64,000 nucleotides of DNA from Laburnicola sp. R22_1 (lineage: Eukaryota > Ascomycota > Dothideomycetes > Pleosporales > Didymosphaeriaceae), in contig JACONQ010000002.1 of assembly GCA_014281115.1 (NCBI GenBank), forward strand, positions 2,728,001 to 2,792,000, in the 5' to 3' direction. The stretch's first letter is position 1; each line of letters begins with the position of its first letter. The notes below the pieces were generated by a model. It was not told where the DNA came from, made no database searches, and saw nothing but the letters and a program-made list of their open reading frames with translations. Below are positions 43,448 through 56,800 of this stretch, piece by piece. The position numbers and the translations under genes were made by a program.

Positions 43448-45926
43448 CTACCTCCTCGGACTAGCCCTCGGCGTCACAACCTCCTCTCCAATCTGCACCC
43501 CACCGCCCATCCCATCTCCCAGACGATCAAACTCCCCCAGCGGCATGCCACCTTCCTCGTCGTCATCGTCATCATCATCCTCATCCTCATCATCCACCTC
43601 GCCCTCTTCATCCTCCTCCTCCTCCTGCGCATACCCACCCCCTTCCACGCTCTCCACAACCGGGTCCTCAAGCGCAGCATTACCATTCTCCACAGAATCC
43701 TGCGTCAAATAGCTCGCCTCGAGGTCCTCGCCTACCTCGGAAGCCTCGTCCTCGCTGCGGATGCTCGCGGCATCGGCACCGGATTCGTCCTCGCTGTCTG
43801 TAAAGTCTTCAATGTCGAGCGGCTTTTCGCGCCAGTAATTGAAGTCGGTGAATTGCTCGCCGCCGGGGGGCACGAGGAGGCCTACGGGCGGGAAAAAGTG
43901 GTCGACCTGCAGTTCGCGTTAGGAAATGTGTGTGAGAGAGAGAGGCGTTTTGAGGTAGAATGGCTTACGATTTCACGCATGCTGGCGTAACCGGTGCGGT
44001 AGCTGTTTAGCGAGAGGACGTCCAGGCTGACTTCGGCGTTGGAGTTGATGGTGAAGATGCGGGTAGAAGGGATGTTTACAGAACGGTAGCTCAGGGCGTC
44101 GGTGAAGCTGTTGTACTATAAGTTCGCTGTCTGGACGTGTACTGAGATAGTACTTACCGGTTGCCGAATCCAGCGTAAAAAGGCGTCTGTCCCGGAGGCT
44201 TTTGGAAGAGGTTCATAATGTCCCGCAAGCAAGCCATTTTAAACACCTCTGGTTTCCGCAGGTAAATTTCACGCCGTAGTGCCGCTATCGTGCGATCTGG
44301 ACTCATAATGACCGGGCCTGGTGGTAGTCGATAGCCTTCTTGCTGCACGCCGTTGAGATAGGTCCGCGTAGTGTCTGCCTGGCCTACAGAGCGGCTCGTC
44401 AAGTAGAAAATGTTGTAGCCATTGTTCACAATGTCCGTGTACAGCTTCGCTACCCCTTGATGCGTCCAGTCTCTCCCAATCATGTTCAATACGTGGCCCA
44501 GGGCATCCGACTTGGTAATGGTACCGTCAATGTCGGAAATCACAATGGGAACATCGTGCTTCCAGTAAAACATGTACGCACTGCACGTTGATCGATTGAC
44601 AGTAAAGCTCATTGTGTTGGACCTATATGATGAGATTAGCCTGTGTGTTGTGATTGTGTATCGTTTAACTTACCCTGGCTTCAGGCCCAAGGATTTCAGT
44701 TGTTCGCTGGTAAGCCGTAGTGTTTTGGCATAGCTGCGCGTTTCCCGCTCTGCTTCAGGTGGTGTGAGCGATCCAATAGCGCTATCCGAATCTCTGCGCA
44801 TGTGGGACTCATATTCGACGGTAGTGTCACTCTGGGCACCGTCGCTTTGGTAGCCAGGATCCGATACAGCGTCGCTGGAATGTAGTGCTTCCTGTAGATT
44901 TGACACATGATGAGTACATGTCACCTATATATCCCGTTTCGGGGACTCACCTCGTTTAAAACAGAAATGCCAGACTTTTGCGTGGCAGCTGCTTTGGCTT
45001 CCTCACTGCTATAGATCCAGAGATTTCCGTGTTCATCTGCACCTATCAGAGCCCCAATGTCGTAGTTGCCCTCTAGCTCATCGGCCAAAATCTTCCTTGC
45101 CACCACCTCGGCACGCAGCGCCTCTTGCTCGCTGCTCTTGTACCCCGTCATGTCCAGCATCAAGTCTCCACTCTCGGTGACCTTGTTCGGAATGTTCGAA
45201 GTAAAAAGTTTCTTGGAGAGGTTGATGGCGCGGGTCATGGCTTCGCTCGGAGATAGCTAGACGCTGGTCAGCCTCTTCCCAGTTACGTGCACTTGGACGA
45301 CTCACAGGGGGTGGACTGGTCGCTCTTTTCGAGACGTTCCATGCCGTCGCCTCGGCCCTGCCAAGTCTGATGGGCTCATGCTCCTTGTCCTCAAAAGACT
45401 TGGAAAACTGAGCCTTGGTGCTGGGCAGTACTTCGTCGCTGCTTGAGCGAAACGTCTGCAGGGTGGACCAGTCGCCCGACTTTGGTCGCTCGAGCAAGTC
45501 TGGCCGGGGCACTCGGTCCGTCATGGTTGCGCGTCGGCCCGCCGGGGTACCGTCGAGCTCGAGGGGCTCAGGTTCGGGCGACGGCTCTATGGCCTTTTGT
45601 TCAGGACTCGACACGGGCGAGGTGAGCGGCGAAGTCTGCAGCTCTGCGGGAATGTGGGCCGACGTCTCAAAGACGAAAAAGGCCTCGCCGCCCTCTCCGA
45701 GCTTCATGGCATAGTCTTGCTTCTCATTGTTGACCTTGAATTCCACCTTCTTGTCCGAGGGCCGCAGTATCTGGTATTTCCCAAAGCGTACGTGAAAGGG
45801 CGAGCAGGCCAGAGTGCCATCCTCTAGCTCGACGACGATAACGTCAATGGCGCCGCTCAACGTAGCGGGGTTGATCGAGTTCCAGCCCTTGGACACGCCA
45901 CTGGTGATGGAGCGCACATAGTTCAT
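43448..45926 (-). CDS. PAH1: Lipin-type phosphatidate phosphatase
   Basis: Six exons on the minus strand: 45,926-45,306, 45,256-44,951, 44,891-44,674, 44,622-44,158, 44,107-43,969 and 43,906-43,448, phases consistent, 735 residues. The enzyme removes phosphate from phosphatidate to give diacylglycerol, and controls triacylglycerol and membrane lipid synthesis at the ER/nuclear membrane. The N-LIP domain starts MNYVRSITSGVSKGWNSIN with the amphipathic helix, and GTLACSPFHVRFGK follows. The C-LIP HAD domain has the catalytic DIDGT motif near residue 412, then SDALGHVLNMIGRDWTHQGVA and PFYAGFGNR. The middle is Ser-rich, as expected for a phospho-regulated region. The acidic Asp/Glu tail resembles that of yeast Pah1. 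The gene is divergent from the fibronectin-domain gene. Confidence 0.94.
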
Positions 45927-46804
45927 GGCCGCGGCGGTCCGGCCCGGAGGCTCTCAGCGCAGCGCCCACCGAGGCGACTGAGGAGATGTAGACGTCGAAT
46001 GGGAGGGTTTGTTCGAAAGGAAGCGTAGGGGATGTGCGACGGGATGCGAGCTTGGTCGGCGAAACGATGGTTGGGCTTGGCTAAGCTATGTCTGGGTGAA
46101 GACGGCTAGTGAAAAGCAGTGTCTGGTCGGGTAGGGTAGGGTTGCTATCGTTTAGGAAGTCGCAGCTGGTCGCTGTCTGGTCGGGCAGGAGTGCTGCCTT
46201 TCGGAAGTCGCAGTCGGTCGCATCCAGGATATGTGCCGGGCTCACCAAGGTCACGGACCCGCTAGGACAGAACGGCCGTCATGGGATGTACATGCACAAG
46301 CTCGGCTGGCGCAGAAGCGGATCGAGCGGCGGAAGGAGAGCAACTAGGGGCGTGAAACGGCGTGGGTGGAGTCTGAAGATGAGGGCTGGTCTTGAGGCTT
46401 CCAGGGTTGTTTGCGTGGTGGGTGAGCGGTGAACACGCAGAAGGCAGGCGCAACCGCGGCAACGGAATGCGTCGGCCCAGGCAGGAGGCATGTGCTAGTG
46501 GGCGCTCCTATCTTTGTAGCATGCAGTCCCTCGGACTCCCTCCTAGCCGTTACGGCGTTCCCTTGGGCCCTCGCGGCTGCAGGGCGCCCTCATCGAAAAT
46601 CTTGAACCTCGGACATGCGTCAACGGCCAAGGCAGAATGGCATGCCCAGGTGGGGTCAGACTGGTCAGTGAAGCGTGCAGGCCGGGGCTAGCTGCTTCGG
46701 GCCGAATCGGCTTTTTGGGAGTTGACGCTCTGGGCCGCGCCTTCCTCCACCGTTGGATCCCTCTCTCATCCACAACACGGTGAACCGCGCTCGAGGCCGG
46801 CGCC
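45927..46804. promoter_or_regulatory. Divergent intergenic region PAH1/FN3 gene
   Basis: About 880 bp between two divergent start codons. An imperfect tandem duplication of about 51 bp (about 46,121-46,222) repeats GTCTGGTCGGG and GGAAGTCGCAG. No gene is supported. Confidence 0.5.
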
Positions 46805-49800
46805 ATGTTCCCCGACTCGGCCCACTCGCTGTCCTGGCCGCCTCACGTCGCCCGCTACAATATGGAGGCGCTCGTTTTCCTGTCCTCGGGCTGGCTCAAG
46901 ACGGCCTGCGTGCTGCTGGCCCTCTTCTGGTGCGTTTGCGATGCGACGCCGTTGGTACAAAACTGACACTGTCTTACTAGGGTGGCATTTCGCGCCTACC
47001 GCGTGCTCTCCAAGCCCGTCGAGGAGCTCATCAACCTCCTGGGCCTCGAGGTCCCCGTTGCGCCGCTGGTGTCGCTCGCCGGCATCAAGGCAGACGGCGT
47101 GCTGCTGCACTGGAAACCCCCCGACCAGCGAGCGTCTGTCGTCAAATATGTCATACGCATCAACGGGATTGACAGTAGGTGGCTTCTCTACCGAATCCTT
47201 CTCAATACTTAGACACTACAGTTGGCGATGTCGCGCCGCAAGAAACCTCCGTCACGGTCGAAAACCTGCAGCCAGACCACCACTACGTGATTCGCATCGT
47301 CACGCTCAACGCCGCAAACTTTCAAGCCCCGAGCGTCCCTGTCCGCGTGCGTACCCTTCTGGCCGAAACCGAACAGTTTTACAGCACTGTGCCGCACAAG
47401 GAGACCCGAGATGGTGCCCAGGCCGATGACTACACCCCGACCCCCATCATCCGGCCAAACAAGGGCCTCGTTGATGCCATCGCCCCACCCATGATTCCGC
47501 CAGTCATGGCACGAGAACACAGCAACAGCCTATCGCGCCATCGACGCTCTGAGCCGGGAAGGCGCAATTCTCCAGCGTCCATGACAGCGGAGCAGGCACG
47601 CTCTGCGCAAGAGGCGGCAGATTCCATGGAGACGATCAAACAATTGACGGAAAAGCTAGACAGCCTCCGGCGCGACTTGGAAGACATGGAGAGGCAGATT
47701 CAGGACGAAGAGGAAGAATTCGTGACCCAAAAAGCGCTCTTGGTCGAGAAACGGGATGAAAAAAAGATAGCACTCAAAGAAAAAGAAGACGTCAGCCGTG
47801 ACCTGAGAAAAGAGGTGGCAAGTTTGGAGCGCGCCAACGCCTCAGCCCAGACGCGCAAGACACAGCAGGAGAGGACGCTGCAAAAGAAGGAGACGGAGAG
47901 AAGAAAGATGAAGGATGATGTGGCCCGGTGGGAACGCGAGGCGGGAGAGTTGCGAGCTGCCGCCGACGGTATCCAAAAGGAGCGCAGTGAATACGAGGCA
48001 TCGTCGGAAACGCGCATCAAAGAACTCAAGGAAAAGTACGACCAGGAGCTGCAGGTCAACAAGAGCCTCGAGGAGGTTATCCGTGAAAAGGGGATACAAA
48101 TCAAGGCCCTTGAAGAGGAAAGAAAGACGCTGGAAGAAGGCGAGGACGTAGGAGACGCTACGGATGGCGTCGAAAACACAGACGCAGAAGAGGATAGGAG
48201 GTGGATTGAGACCGTCACCAATCTGCAAAAACGATACGCCGAAGCATGGCAGGTATTCAACGAGGCCGAGCGTGTCAACCAAGATGCTTCAGCACGGCTA
48301 GCATACATGCAACAGCGCCGCCTTAGCCAACCGCAACTAATGTCTGGCATGGCTCCCGAATTCGTGCCAGCTAGGAGAAACAGCGCGCGCTCGCGACCGC
48401 TTAGCATGCGGGAACCGTTTACCTCTGCCATTCCCGCAGGTTTTGTACCCTCGACAGCAGCGCCCTTTAACAGCGGCACATCCACCTCCTCCCCGTCTTA
48501 CTCGACTGCGACACCCTACTTCAACCCCGTCAATGGCATGGCCATTCGCCCGCCTAATCTCCCCGCTCCCTTCCTTTCCCATTCCGAGATTGACAGTTTG
48601 ACGGGTGGAGCGCCGATGAGTCCTACGGCCGGCGCACTGTTGCCCTCTGGCTTGTTTGGTGACGGGTTGACCGATACAGAAGACGACGATGACCGAGGCC
48701 CTCCGCAACAGCCACAAGACCCATCGCCAAACCTGCGCAATGTTTTGCCGGGCCTGGGAGCTCCAGGCACGCTAGATCATGTACAGAGCCCCAGCTCGCC
48801 TGCATCTGTGCAGAGCAGATCCCCGTTTGCCAGCCCGAGAGATAGTGCTGGCCAATTGGGCTTTTATCCAAGCAATGAAAACGCCATGGATAGCGACAGG
48901 CGATCGATTCGCTCGACCTCAAGTTCGTTCAAGAATCCTCCCACGACGCGCTTTGGCAGCCTCTTTGGATTGCATAGACAGCGGGGCAAAACACTTGATG
49001 AGGGGCCGCCGCTGGGATCACTAAAGGGTCACCAAAGTCAGTCTCTGCCCCGACATGAGCATGATAATTTGGACCCGATTGGAATACATCGGCGGCGAGG
49101 GAGCCATTCTGGAGGCGCTTGGTACAATGCATTTATGCCTACAAAGGCACAGCCCATAGAGTCGTCGAGTAGCCCCAAACACGTGGCCACGCGGAAGCGG
49201 GCATTCAACATGTTTGGAACAAAAGGCGACCCGTGGCTGACGTCTGCCTTAGGAATTGATAGACCGTCTTCTCCTCGTCAGGGTTCGACCAAGTCGGGCG
49301 AAGCCAATGTTTTGCCAAGGCCGTCGACGGAGAGTCAGACACGCTTCGGCTGGTCGGTTGATGCTTTTAATGCGAGGAGTAGCCCGCTCGGCGTGGACTG
49401 GAGCATCAACAATACCAATACGTCGTCTTGGTCAAGGATGCCTTCGCGCAGACCGTCCATGCAACAAGGCTCAACAGTGAGCTTGCTGAACGAGACGTTG
49501 CTCCATGGCGATATCCCCGACTATCCTTCAACCACGCGGTCTCCCACGCAAGCACCCATTGGTACCAGGCCACAGTCTTCGGCCTCCCACCTGCCTCCGT
49601 CATCCCTCGTCCCACCTACGCCTCCCAAACAACTCAACCCCGATGCCCCCACTTTCAATTTCGCCCACGATAAGAACGAAAAGGCGCGCAAAGCCGCCGA
49701 AAAAGCCGAGCGGGCGGCCGAAAAGGCAGCAGGAAAAGAGGCAAAAAAGGCAGAGAAGAAGAACAAGGCAGACAAGTCGGCCTCCCGCAGAGATGAAAAA

Positions 49801-50346
49801 AGAGGACTCGCTGCTTCCGAGGCTGTAAATGCTATTTCTCCAAAAGCGTCCCGCTTCAGCCGCGATAACTACTCGCTCGCCACGACGGCCGACATCTCGG
49901 ACGCCTCGCCCCGCAACTCTCTCGAGCACTCCCTCTCCCACTCCACCTCGGACCTGCATCCTCCCCCCTCGTCGTCTTCTGTCTCCAAAGAATCCTTTAT
50001 GCAGAAGCTCTCGCGCAAGAGCAGCACCAACCAATTCCTGCAGTTTGGAAAGGGAAAGTCGTCGCTCTTTTCTAAGAAGTCGAGCGAGCCGATGACGGCA
50101 GACGAAGTGGACGAGGACGCTAGTGCGTCGGTGGCGAGGGCCTTGGATAGTCCGGCGCTGAGCGGGCATAGCCCGAGTGTGGGCTCGATCAAGGGGAGTA
50201 GCGCGTTGAGTTGGAGCAGTATTAAGAGGATTGGGAAGAGGGGCGATAAGACGCCGAGTTTGCATGAGAGTGTTGCGAGCGAGACGACGGGGGATGAGGA
50301 TGAGGATGGGGGAGAGGATGCAAGGGGGTTGGGGTTGGGGTTGTGA
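46805..50346 (+). CDS. Fibronectin type III, coiled-coil membrane protein
   Basis: Three exons (46,805-46,929, 46,981-47,174, 47,222-50,346; introns 51 and 47 bp) encode 1,147 residues. A hydrophobic helix lies at about residues 19-48 (ALVFLSSGWLKTACVLLALF). One fibronectin type III domain follows at about 65-150 (ADGVLLHWKPPDQ ... TVENLQPDHHYVIRIVTLNA). Then come a long coiled coil at about 240-470 (ERQIQDEEEEFVTQKALL region), and a large disordered Ser/Pro-rich C terminus with a Lys/Ala/Glu helix near 925-950. Similar architecture is found in other filamentous ascomycetes, but I know no assigned function. A type III anchor with a cytosolic coiled coil, or a tether, is a guess. All splice phases fit. 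Confidence 0.82.
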
Positions 50347-51068
50347 GGCGTGTTGTTGGGGGTGTTGTTGGAGGGAGGGATTTGGGTGGGTGGGGTGGAG
50401 ATGGTGGGGTGTAGCGTTACATAGCATAGCATAGCGGAGGTGCTTATTCTTGGAATGACAGATTTGGCGTGCTACTCGGTATACTGTGAGCCTTTTTGGT
50501 GTGTTTTCTTTTGTGCAGAAGAGCTTTGTACGTTGGTTTTGGGTGTGGGTCGCTTTCCTTGCATGACGGAAATGGCGTTGGGATTTTGCAGAATCAGGAG
50601 ACATTTGTACGCCCTGCATTTGCATTGTAGTTCAAACTTTAGCTGCTTGTTAATGCGCCTTGACACGTATAGAAAAAAAGGAAAGCTAGGTAGAGTGCCT
50701 GTTAGTTCGTCGATGAATTTAACTGCAGTGTGTGTGATACGCAGGCGCTATATGAGCGAATAGCTTGAAGAGTGAGCCCCGGGCCTGCTCACGATGCCAC
50801 TTGTGAATGTGGTCCGTTGCACTTTGGCATGTGAAGCCGCTAACCCTAAAACATGTACTCTAGCTGACATCCCCGCACCTTCATTATTAATCCTAGACGA
50901 TATCATTTGATGCTACTTCTATGCTTTGTAAAAATGATTATAAAATCGTGGTTTGTAAAATCAATTAATATTCATGCACCTCACCTCTTAAATTCTCTAC
51001 CCGCCTTCCCTCCATAATCCCCGTTTCCACTCCAAACATATTGAACCTTTCCGAACTTTATAGCAACA
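50347..51068. other. Intergenic, no gene seen
   Basis: About 720 bp between the FN3 gene stop and the DJ-1-like gene start, both on the plus strand. The second half is AT-rich and presumably carries the promoter of the downstream gene. Confidence 0.6.
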
Positions 51069-51801
51069 ATGGCACCCAAGATCCTCTTCGTCCTCACCTC
51101 CCACAACAAGCTAGGCAACCTCGACAAGCCAACGGGCTGGTATCTCCCCGGTAAGACGGCGAGCACATGCCTCCACCATCGACTAACCATCCTCAGAGCT
51201 CGCCCATCCCTACCACGTCCTCCGCAACAAAGCAGACATCACAGTAGCCTCACCCAAAGGCGGCGAAGCCCCCCTCGACCCCGCATCCATCGAAGCCGCA
51301 AAGGACGACGTATCCGTCGCCTTTTTAAACAACGACGAGCAAGTATGGAAAACGACGCAAAAGCTCGACACCTTCGTTGGCAAGGCCAAAGACTTCGACG
51401 CCATTTTCTACGTTGGCGGCCACGGGCCTATGTTCGATCTCGTGGATGACCCCACGTCTCAGCAGCTCATTAGAGAGTTCTGGGAGGCAGGGAAGATTGT
51501 GTCGGCGGTGTGCCATGCGCCGGCTGTGTTTTACGACGTTAAGCTCTCGGATGGGAGTCTGCTGGTGGCTGGGAAGGAGGTTACTGCTTTTACGAATGCG
51601 GAGGAAGAGCAGGTTGGGTTGGCGAAGGCCTTGCCGTTTCTTCCTGAAGATTCGCTGCAGAAGGCGTCGGGGGGCAAGTTTGTCAAGGCGGCGGAGCCGT
51701 GGGGGGAGAAGCTTGTGGTCTCGGGACGGCTCATTACTGGGCAGAATCCCGCGAGTGCGACAGCGGTTGGGGAGGCTATTGCGAAGGCGTTGGGCGTTTG
51801 A
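51069..51801 (+). CDS. DJ-1/PfpI family protein, Hsp31-like
   Basis: Two exons (51,069-51,150 and 51,197-51,801; 46-bp intron) give 228 residues, the usual family length. The fold is class I glutamine-amidotransferase-like. The Hsp31 catalytic set is present: Glu28 (TGWYLPE), Cys133 in the nucleophile elbow VCHAPAVF, and His134; GGHGPMFDL is the conserved loop. Yeast Hsp31 acts as glutathione-independent glyoxalase III, removing methylglyoxal, and as a stress chaperone; these roles are inferred by family. No targeting signal is seen, so it is probably cytosolic. Confidence 0.92.
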
Positions 51802-52479
51802 GTATGTTCTTTGCTTACCTCCGCGTTTTCGTCGTTGTGCTCCAGTTTACACAAATTGAGAGGCCGAGTAAAAATATACTTCACTAAATTGCGTACTAGC
51901 TAGTGACTCGTTCTTGTGATAGTAAAAGTAAAAGCCATCTAGTGAATTTCACCATGATTGCACGTCCTGGTTGGGGCCAGGGCACAGGTGTGATAGTTTA
52001 CAGACCTGAAGTTAAAGTGACACGTACCAGGAACCTTCCCGAGGTCGATGCTGCGAAATATTGCCACTTCCTACTAGGTCAGATTTATTGACCTCTCTTT
52101 AAAGCATCTTTTTGGACATGCTCAGCGTCCTTGATAGTCTACAATTCGTTGTCTCACCGTCGTTCGCTGCCTGGTAGGTCAGTCTCGTTTTGGGCAGCTG
52201 CGACCATGAGGCGTGTCGCAGTAGGATGGGAAGGAACTACACGCCGACTGGCAAAATACCAATCTCGCACGCGCAGCCTCGCTCATTCCAGCAACACCCT
52301 CTCATTCATATCTCTCATATCGCCTATTCCCTGCGAAATCGACTTCTTCCACGGCCAGCTACTTCTGGGTCTCTCTTCCTTCCATCCCCTCTCCTTCCGT
52401 TCCTTTCCGAGGCTGGTCGTCCCTCGTTCCTTTTATGCTCCGCAAGCACGTCATCTAAACATCCGTCTACCACCTCATT
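51802..52479. promoter_or_regulatory. Intergenic, upstream of the MFS gene
   Basis: About 680 bp. Short open frames overlap here without support. The true 5' end of the MFS gene, and perhaps an upstream exon, is not certain. Confidence 0.5.
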
Positions 52480-53161
52480 GTGTCTCATTGCGCATTCGAA
52501 GACTTAATTGTGGAGGACTTAGTTAAAGCTCAACGTCTACCCAAGGAAGTGGTGACAAAAGACCTGGCGCTCGGCCACAGGGCTGCACCAATGGTTCCCC
52601 ATGCAAACAATACAATGGCGGCCAAAGTCGAACAGGCAAAGACTTTGGCAGACGCCCGACGACGTTTAAGCAAGGTACAACCGGGCACCACGAAGAAGCT
52701 TCCTTGGCTTGATGGCAGGTCTTCCATCTCATCTTCACCTGTGGTCTCTCCGCTGGGCCGGCAATCTCCAACCCGAGTTCCAAGGATGCAGGCAGCGGAT
52801 TCGCCTTCGCCCTTGTCGCGACAGCCCACGTTGGCGCTGGTAGATGTAGACAATGGACGCCGAATATCCCCGGCCGGTCCAAGTGACCCGGTGACACGAA
52901 CCAAAGCGCCCAAATTTCGCAGGGGCTCAGCAGCACAGCCAGAACCAGCTCCAGTTGTCCCTTCTGTCACTTCGCATGAGCCAGGAAAGAGATCTCCATC
53001 ACACACATTGAAGAACCAGATGATGTGTTTGAAGACGCCCGCCCAAGAGCAGACAGCTTGGCCCCCCGTGCCCGATCATCTCGAGCGAGTCGAAACGCCG
53101 GATTCTGCTCCTCGAGCTATCCAGCGGCATGTACACATGGCCTCTCCGCCTCGCATCATCA

Positions 53162-53330
53162 TGTAAGCAGTTGGGTAGTATGTGTAGAAAGTGTATATCG
53201 TAGAAGTATCTGTGTTCAGATGTGTATATGCCTGTGTATCGTACATGGAGTGATCAGAGGCTCGTATATAGTAGGCGAGCTAACTCATAAGACTAATGTC
53301 GTCATATAACATAGCTCTAGGCTGCTTACA
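53162..53330 (-). repeat. Copia LTR (3' LTR of the minus-strand element)
   Basis: 169 bp beginning TGTAAGCAG and ending CTGCTTACA. Compared with the other LTR it has A where that copy has G at four sites, all in TG context. Confidence 0.95.
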
Positions 53331-53812
53331 CACCCCCTTTAGGTTCGAACGCATATTTAAAGCTAATGTTGGCTATAGGTCCCCCTCTGCCTTTGTGTAG
53401 CAGCTGTATTTAGGTTAAGAACTAGTCTCTGTATTAGTGCAGTCCCAGGTAGGTAGCCGTCCGCCGTCGCAGTGTTGGTGGACCTCGCTCTATACTACAG
53501 GCGTCCCTAATAGTAGGACGTCTCCCAGAGCCAGTATTAAGATCCTTATTGCTTCGCGTTCTGTGCTAAGGTTGATAAGCCTTATAGGTGGAGCTTGATA
53601 CATAATGCGAGCATGTTTGCTCTATGTATAAAGGTAAAATACAGCGTAAAGCTGAGTACATAATAGAGCTAAGTAAAGTGTAGGGGTACAGCGTAGAGCT
53701 GTATATAGGATAGAGCTTAGTAAATATATAGCCTTGTTAAACCTGTAAAAACCACATGGGAGAAACCAGGAAGAGTACTATACTATAGGAAAGCTCATTT
53801 AGAAGGAAATGG

Positions 53813-56800
53813 TTAAAAATAAAGAAGAGAAACCCAGTTTTCGTGCTTCTGCCTAGGTAGCAGCTTGGTGAGGCCGTTAGCTAGTTGACAGCTTGTCTGG
53901 ATGTATAAGAGGTTGATGTTGTTGGATTGAGCTTCTTAGCGTAGCCAGTGATGATGGATATCAACGTGCCGTACAGTAGTCTTAAGACGAGGCGTAGTAG
54001 AGGTAAGAAGCTGGATAGTCTACTAATTATCACAGTATAGAAGGCGTTCATAATCTAGATTAAAGCCAATTTGTTTAAAGACTCTCCACCACCAGATTAG
54101 TTTAGTGCCTACAAACAATATAGCGACCAGCTCTACTTCTGTAGTGGACTTGGTGATACAGCGTTGGAGTGTTACTTTCTAGTCTATAGGTCCGCTAAAT
54201 AGGAAGAAGATGTAGCCTTATAAGCTCTTGCGTGTGATCTTATTATCGGCGTACAACGCATCTATTGCTCCAAAGAACTCAGGCTAAGTCTGGTCGGCTA
54301 TATAGACTAATTCGTTTGAGATAGAGGCTGTGTAGTAGAGAGCTTAATCTTTAGTGCCTAGTAGGTAGGCGATTGTCTAGTAGGCTGCGTTGAGATAACG
54401 TGAAGATGGATTCGTGAAAAACTTAGCTAGTTTAGAATAAGCTTTTAAGACATTAGGTTAGGTAGCTCTAGCCGCGTAGCCTATAGAGCCTACAAGCTGG
54501 GCATATCTGTGCTTAGTAAAGTTATTTGCCTGATCCTTAGATGGTAATAGCTCTTCTAGAGGTAGTGGGGTAGCTAGTAACTTCGTGTATGGCTTTGGTA
54601 AAGAATACTTCTGTGCCAGCTTCTCGATATATAAAGCTTGTAATAGCTAGATAGAGCCATTCTTATGGTCTCTATACGTTTGAATGCCACAGAACGTTTA
54701 AAGCTCTCCTAGAGATTAAATCTCATATTAGCGTAGGAGCTTCTGCTCGAATTTATATAGTGCAGCCTTGTGGGCTGGTAGGCAGAGTACGACAATGTCA
54801 TCCACATAGAAGAAGACTAGAAGCTTATTATTCTTCTATAGATAAGGAACGTCTTTAACTTCGCGTAGGCCTAGCTCAGTGAGCGTCTTAATAAGCTCTT
54901 AATACTAGAGTAGTAGTAAGGTCTTTAGGCTGTATAGAGCTCGACGTAGTCTCTATAGATGGTCAGGGTTAGAGAATCCTTCTAGTAAGTGACAATAGAC
55001 TGGTGTCACGAGCTAAGCGTTTGTGAATGCGTTAACAGCATTATATTAATAGATTTCCATGTTAAAGTAGGCAGCTATAGCAACTAGAGCTTGGAATATT
55101 CGAACCGCTAGAGTGGCTGCGTAGGTATCCTCGGTAGTCGCCTATAGATCGCCTCGTACGCAGATACGGGCCTTATATTTTATAAGGTAGCTTTGATTAT
55201 TAAGCTTGTACTTGAAGACCTATATTAATAGGAGGACCTCTTAGTCTTGCGGGTTGAACTTCTGCCAGGTAATCCTCTCATACGTGCCTTTTTGCTTTAT
55301 GTTGCTAATTTCTTGTTTTATAGCCTAGAGGAAGCCTTCCCTATATAAAGATGGCATTTTTATTACATCTCTATAGAGACGCGGCTTAGGAGGTAGCTTA
55401 GTGTAGTGAAATCGTGTTTTTAATGCTGTAGCTGAGGCTACTATGTATACTGACTAGTATGTGCTAATAAAGAAGCTGCTACTCTTCTAAGATGGCTTTC
55501 TAGATCTTGTTAACCCTTCAGGTAGTATGTGAGACTAACAAAGGTTGCTATTAATTAGTTCTTAATTCTCTGCTTAGTTTAAGTCTATTTGTAAGACAGA
55601 ATCTAATATTTCACATTTGCGCTTCTTTGAAGATGTGGATAGCAGTAGTGAGCTAGTTAGTGTAGCTGATAGTAAGCATGGTGAGTTGTTATGAGGTAAG
55701 CCCCGTGAGCTGCTGTGAACCTTAGTAGTCTCTGTTTGACTCGGTATTAGAAGCTGCTAATAGTGACTTCTTATCTGGTGTTAGGTTGTTGTTACTCTTT
55801 GCGTTAATTAGCTTTGCTTTGTAATAGCAGCAGTCTGGCTAGACTGGTCTAGATTTAATATGAGCTTGTCTTTAGATAAATCTTCTATAGAGCTGTCTTG
55901 GCTGCGTATTAAAGGTAGTTAATACTTGTGGGCGAATTGCTCTAGCTCAGAGCCTTGTAGGAGCGGATCTGCTTCATCGTGTGGTTAATAGAAGAGGTCT
56001 TCTTGGAAGGTAACGTCTCTCACACGAATAACTTTGCCTCTATAAGCTCGGCTTCTCGCCTTGGGCATCTAGATTTGGTAGATGTTTAACAAGTCGTAGC
56101 CAACTAGGTATCCTACTAAAGCTTAAGGACTAAGCTTGTCTATTTGTAGTATCTGCTTGCGCAGTGCGTATGCTCAGCAGCCATAGACGCGTAGGTGAGC
56201 AATTGACGGTTTCTTGCCGTAGGCAATTTCGAATAGTGTTTTCCAGCCTAGTAATCGCGTGGGTGTGCGATTGAGCAGGTATGCTGCTATGGGGTAGATC
56301 TCAGAGCCAAGTGCTAGAGGTAGGTTTGAGGTGATCCTTATTAAATAACTTCTCTTAATAAGACTCCTGCCTAAGCGCTCTACTAAGCTGTTCTGCTCTT
56401 TAGTGTGTGGAGCTCTAATCTGTAGCTTAATGCCTTCTCTCTAATAGTAGTCTCTAGTAGAGTTGTCTGCCAGGCCATATCCTCGCTTATCGTCAGCAAT
56501 AAGAAAGGTAACAGTTGTGTTAAATTCTTGTTTAATCGTTCGATCTAGTCGTCTAATAATAGATAGTAGCGTAGGCTTGTCTCGTCTAGGTATTGTATAG
56601 ACGAAATGGAACTTTAAGAATAGGTCAAACCTGTAGAAGATATATTAATCACCGTTGTAGGCTCTTGTGTTAAGCTTAATTAGGTTAATAGCGATAGTTT
56701 CAAAGGCTTAGGTTGCCCCTATCTTATAGCCTATTCGACGCGAGATAATCTGATGTGCTTTGCTTTGTAGGCATTTTTTATAGTTAACTATTTGAGGAGC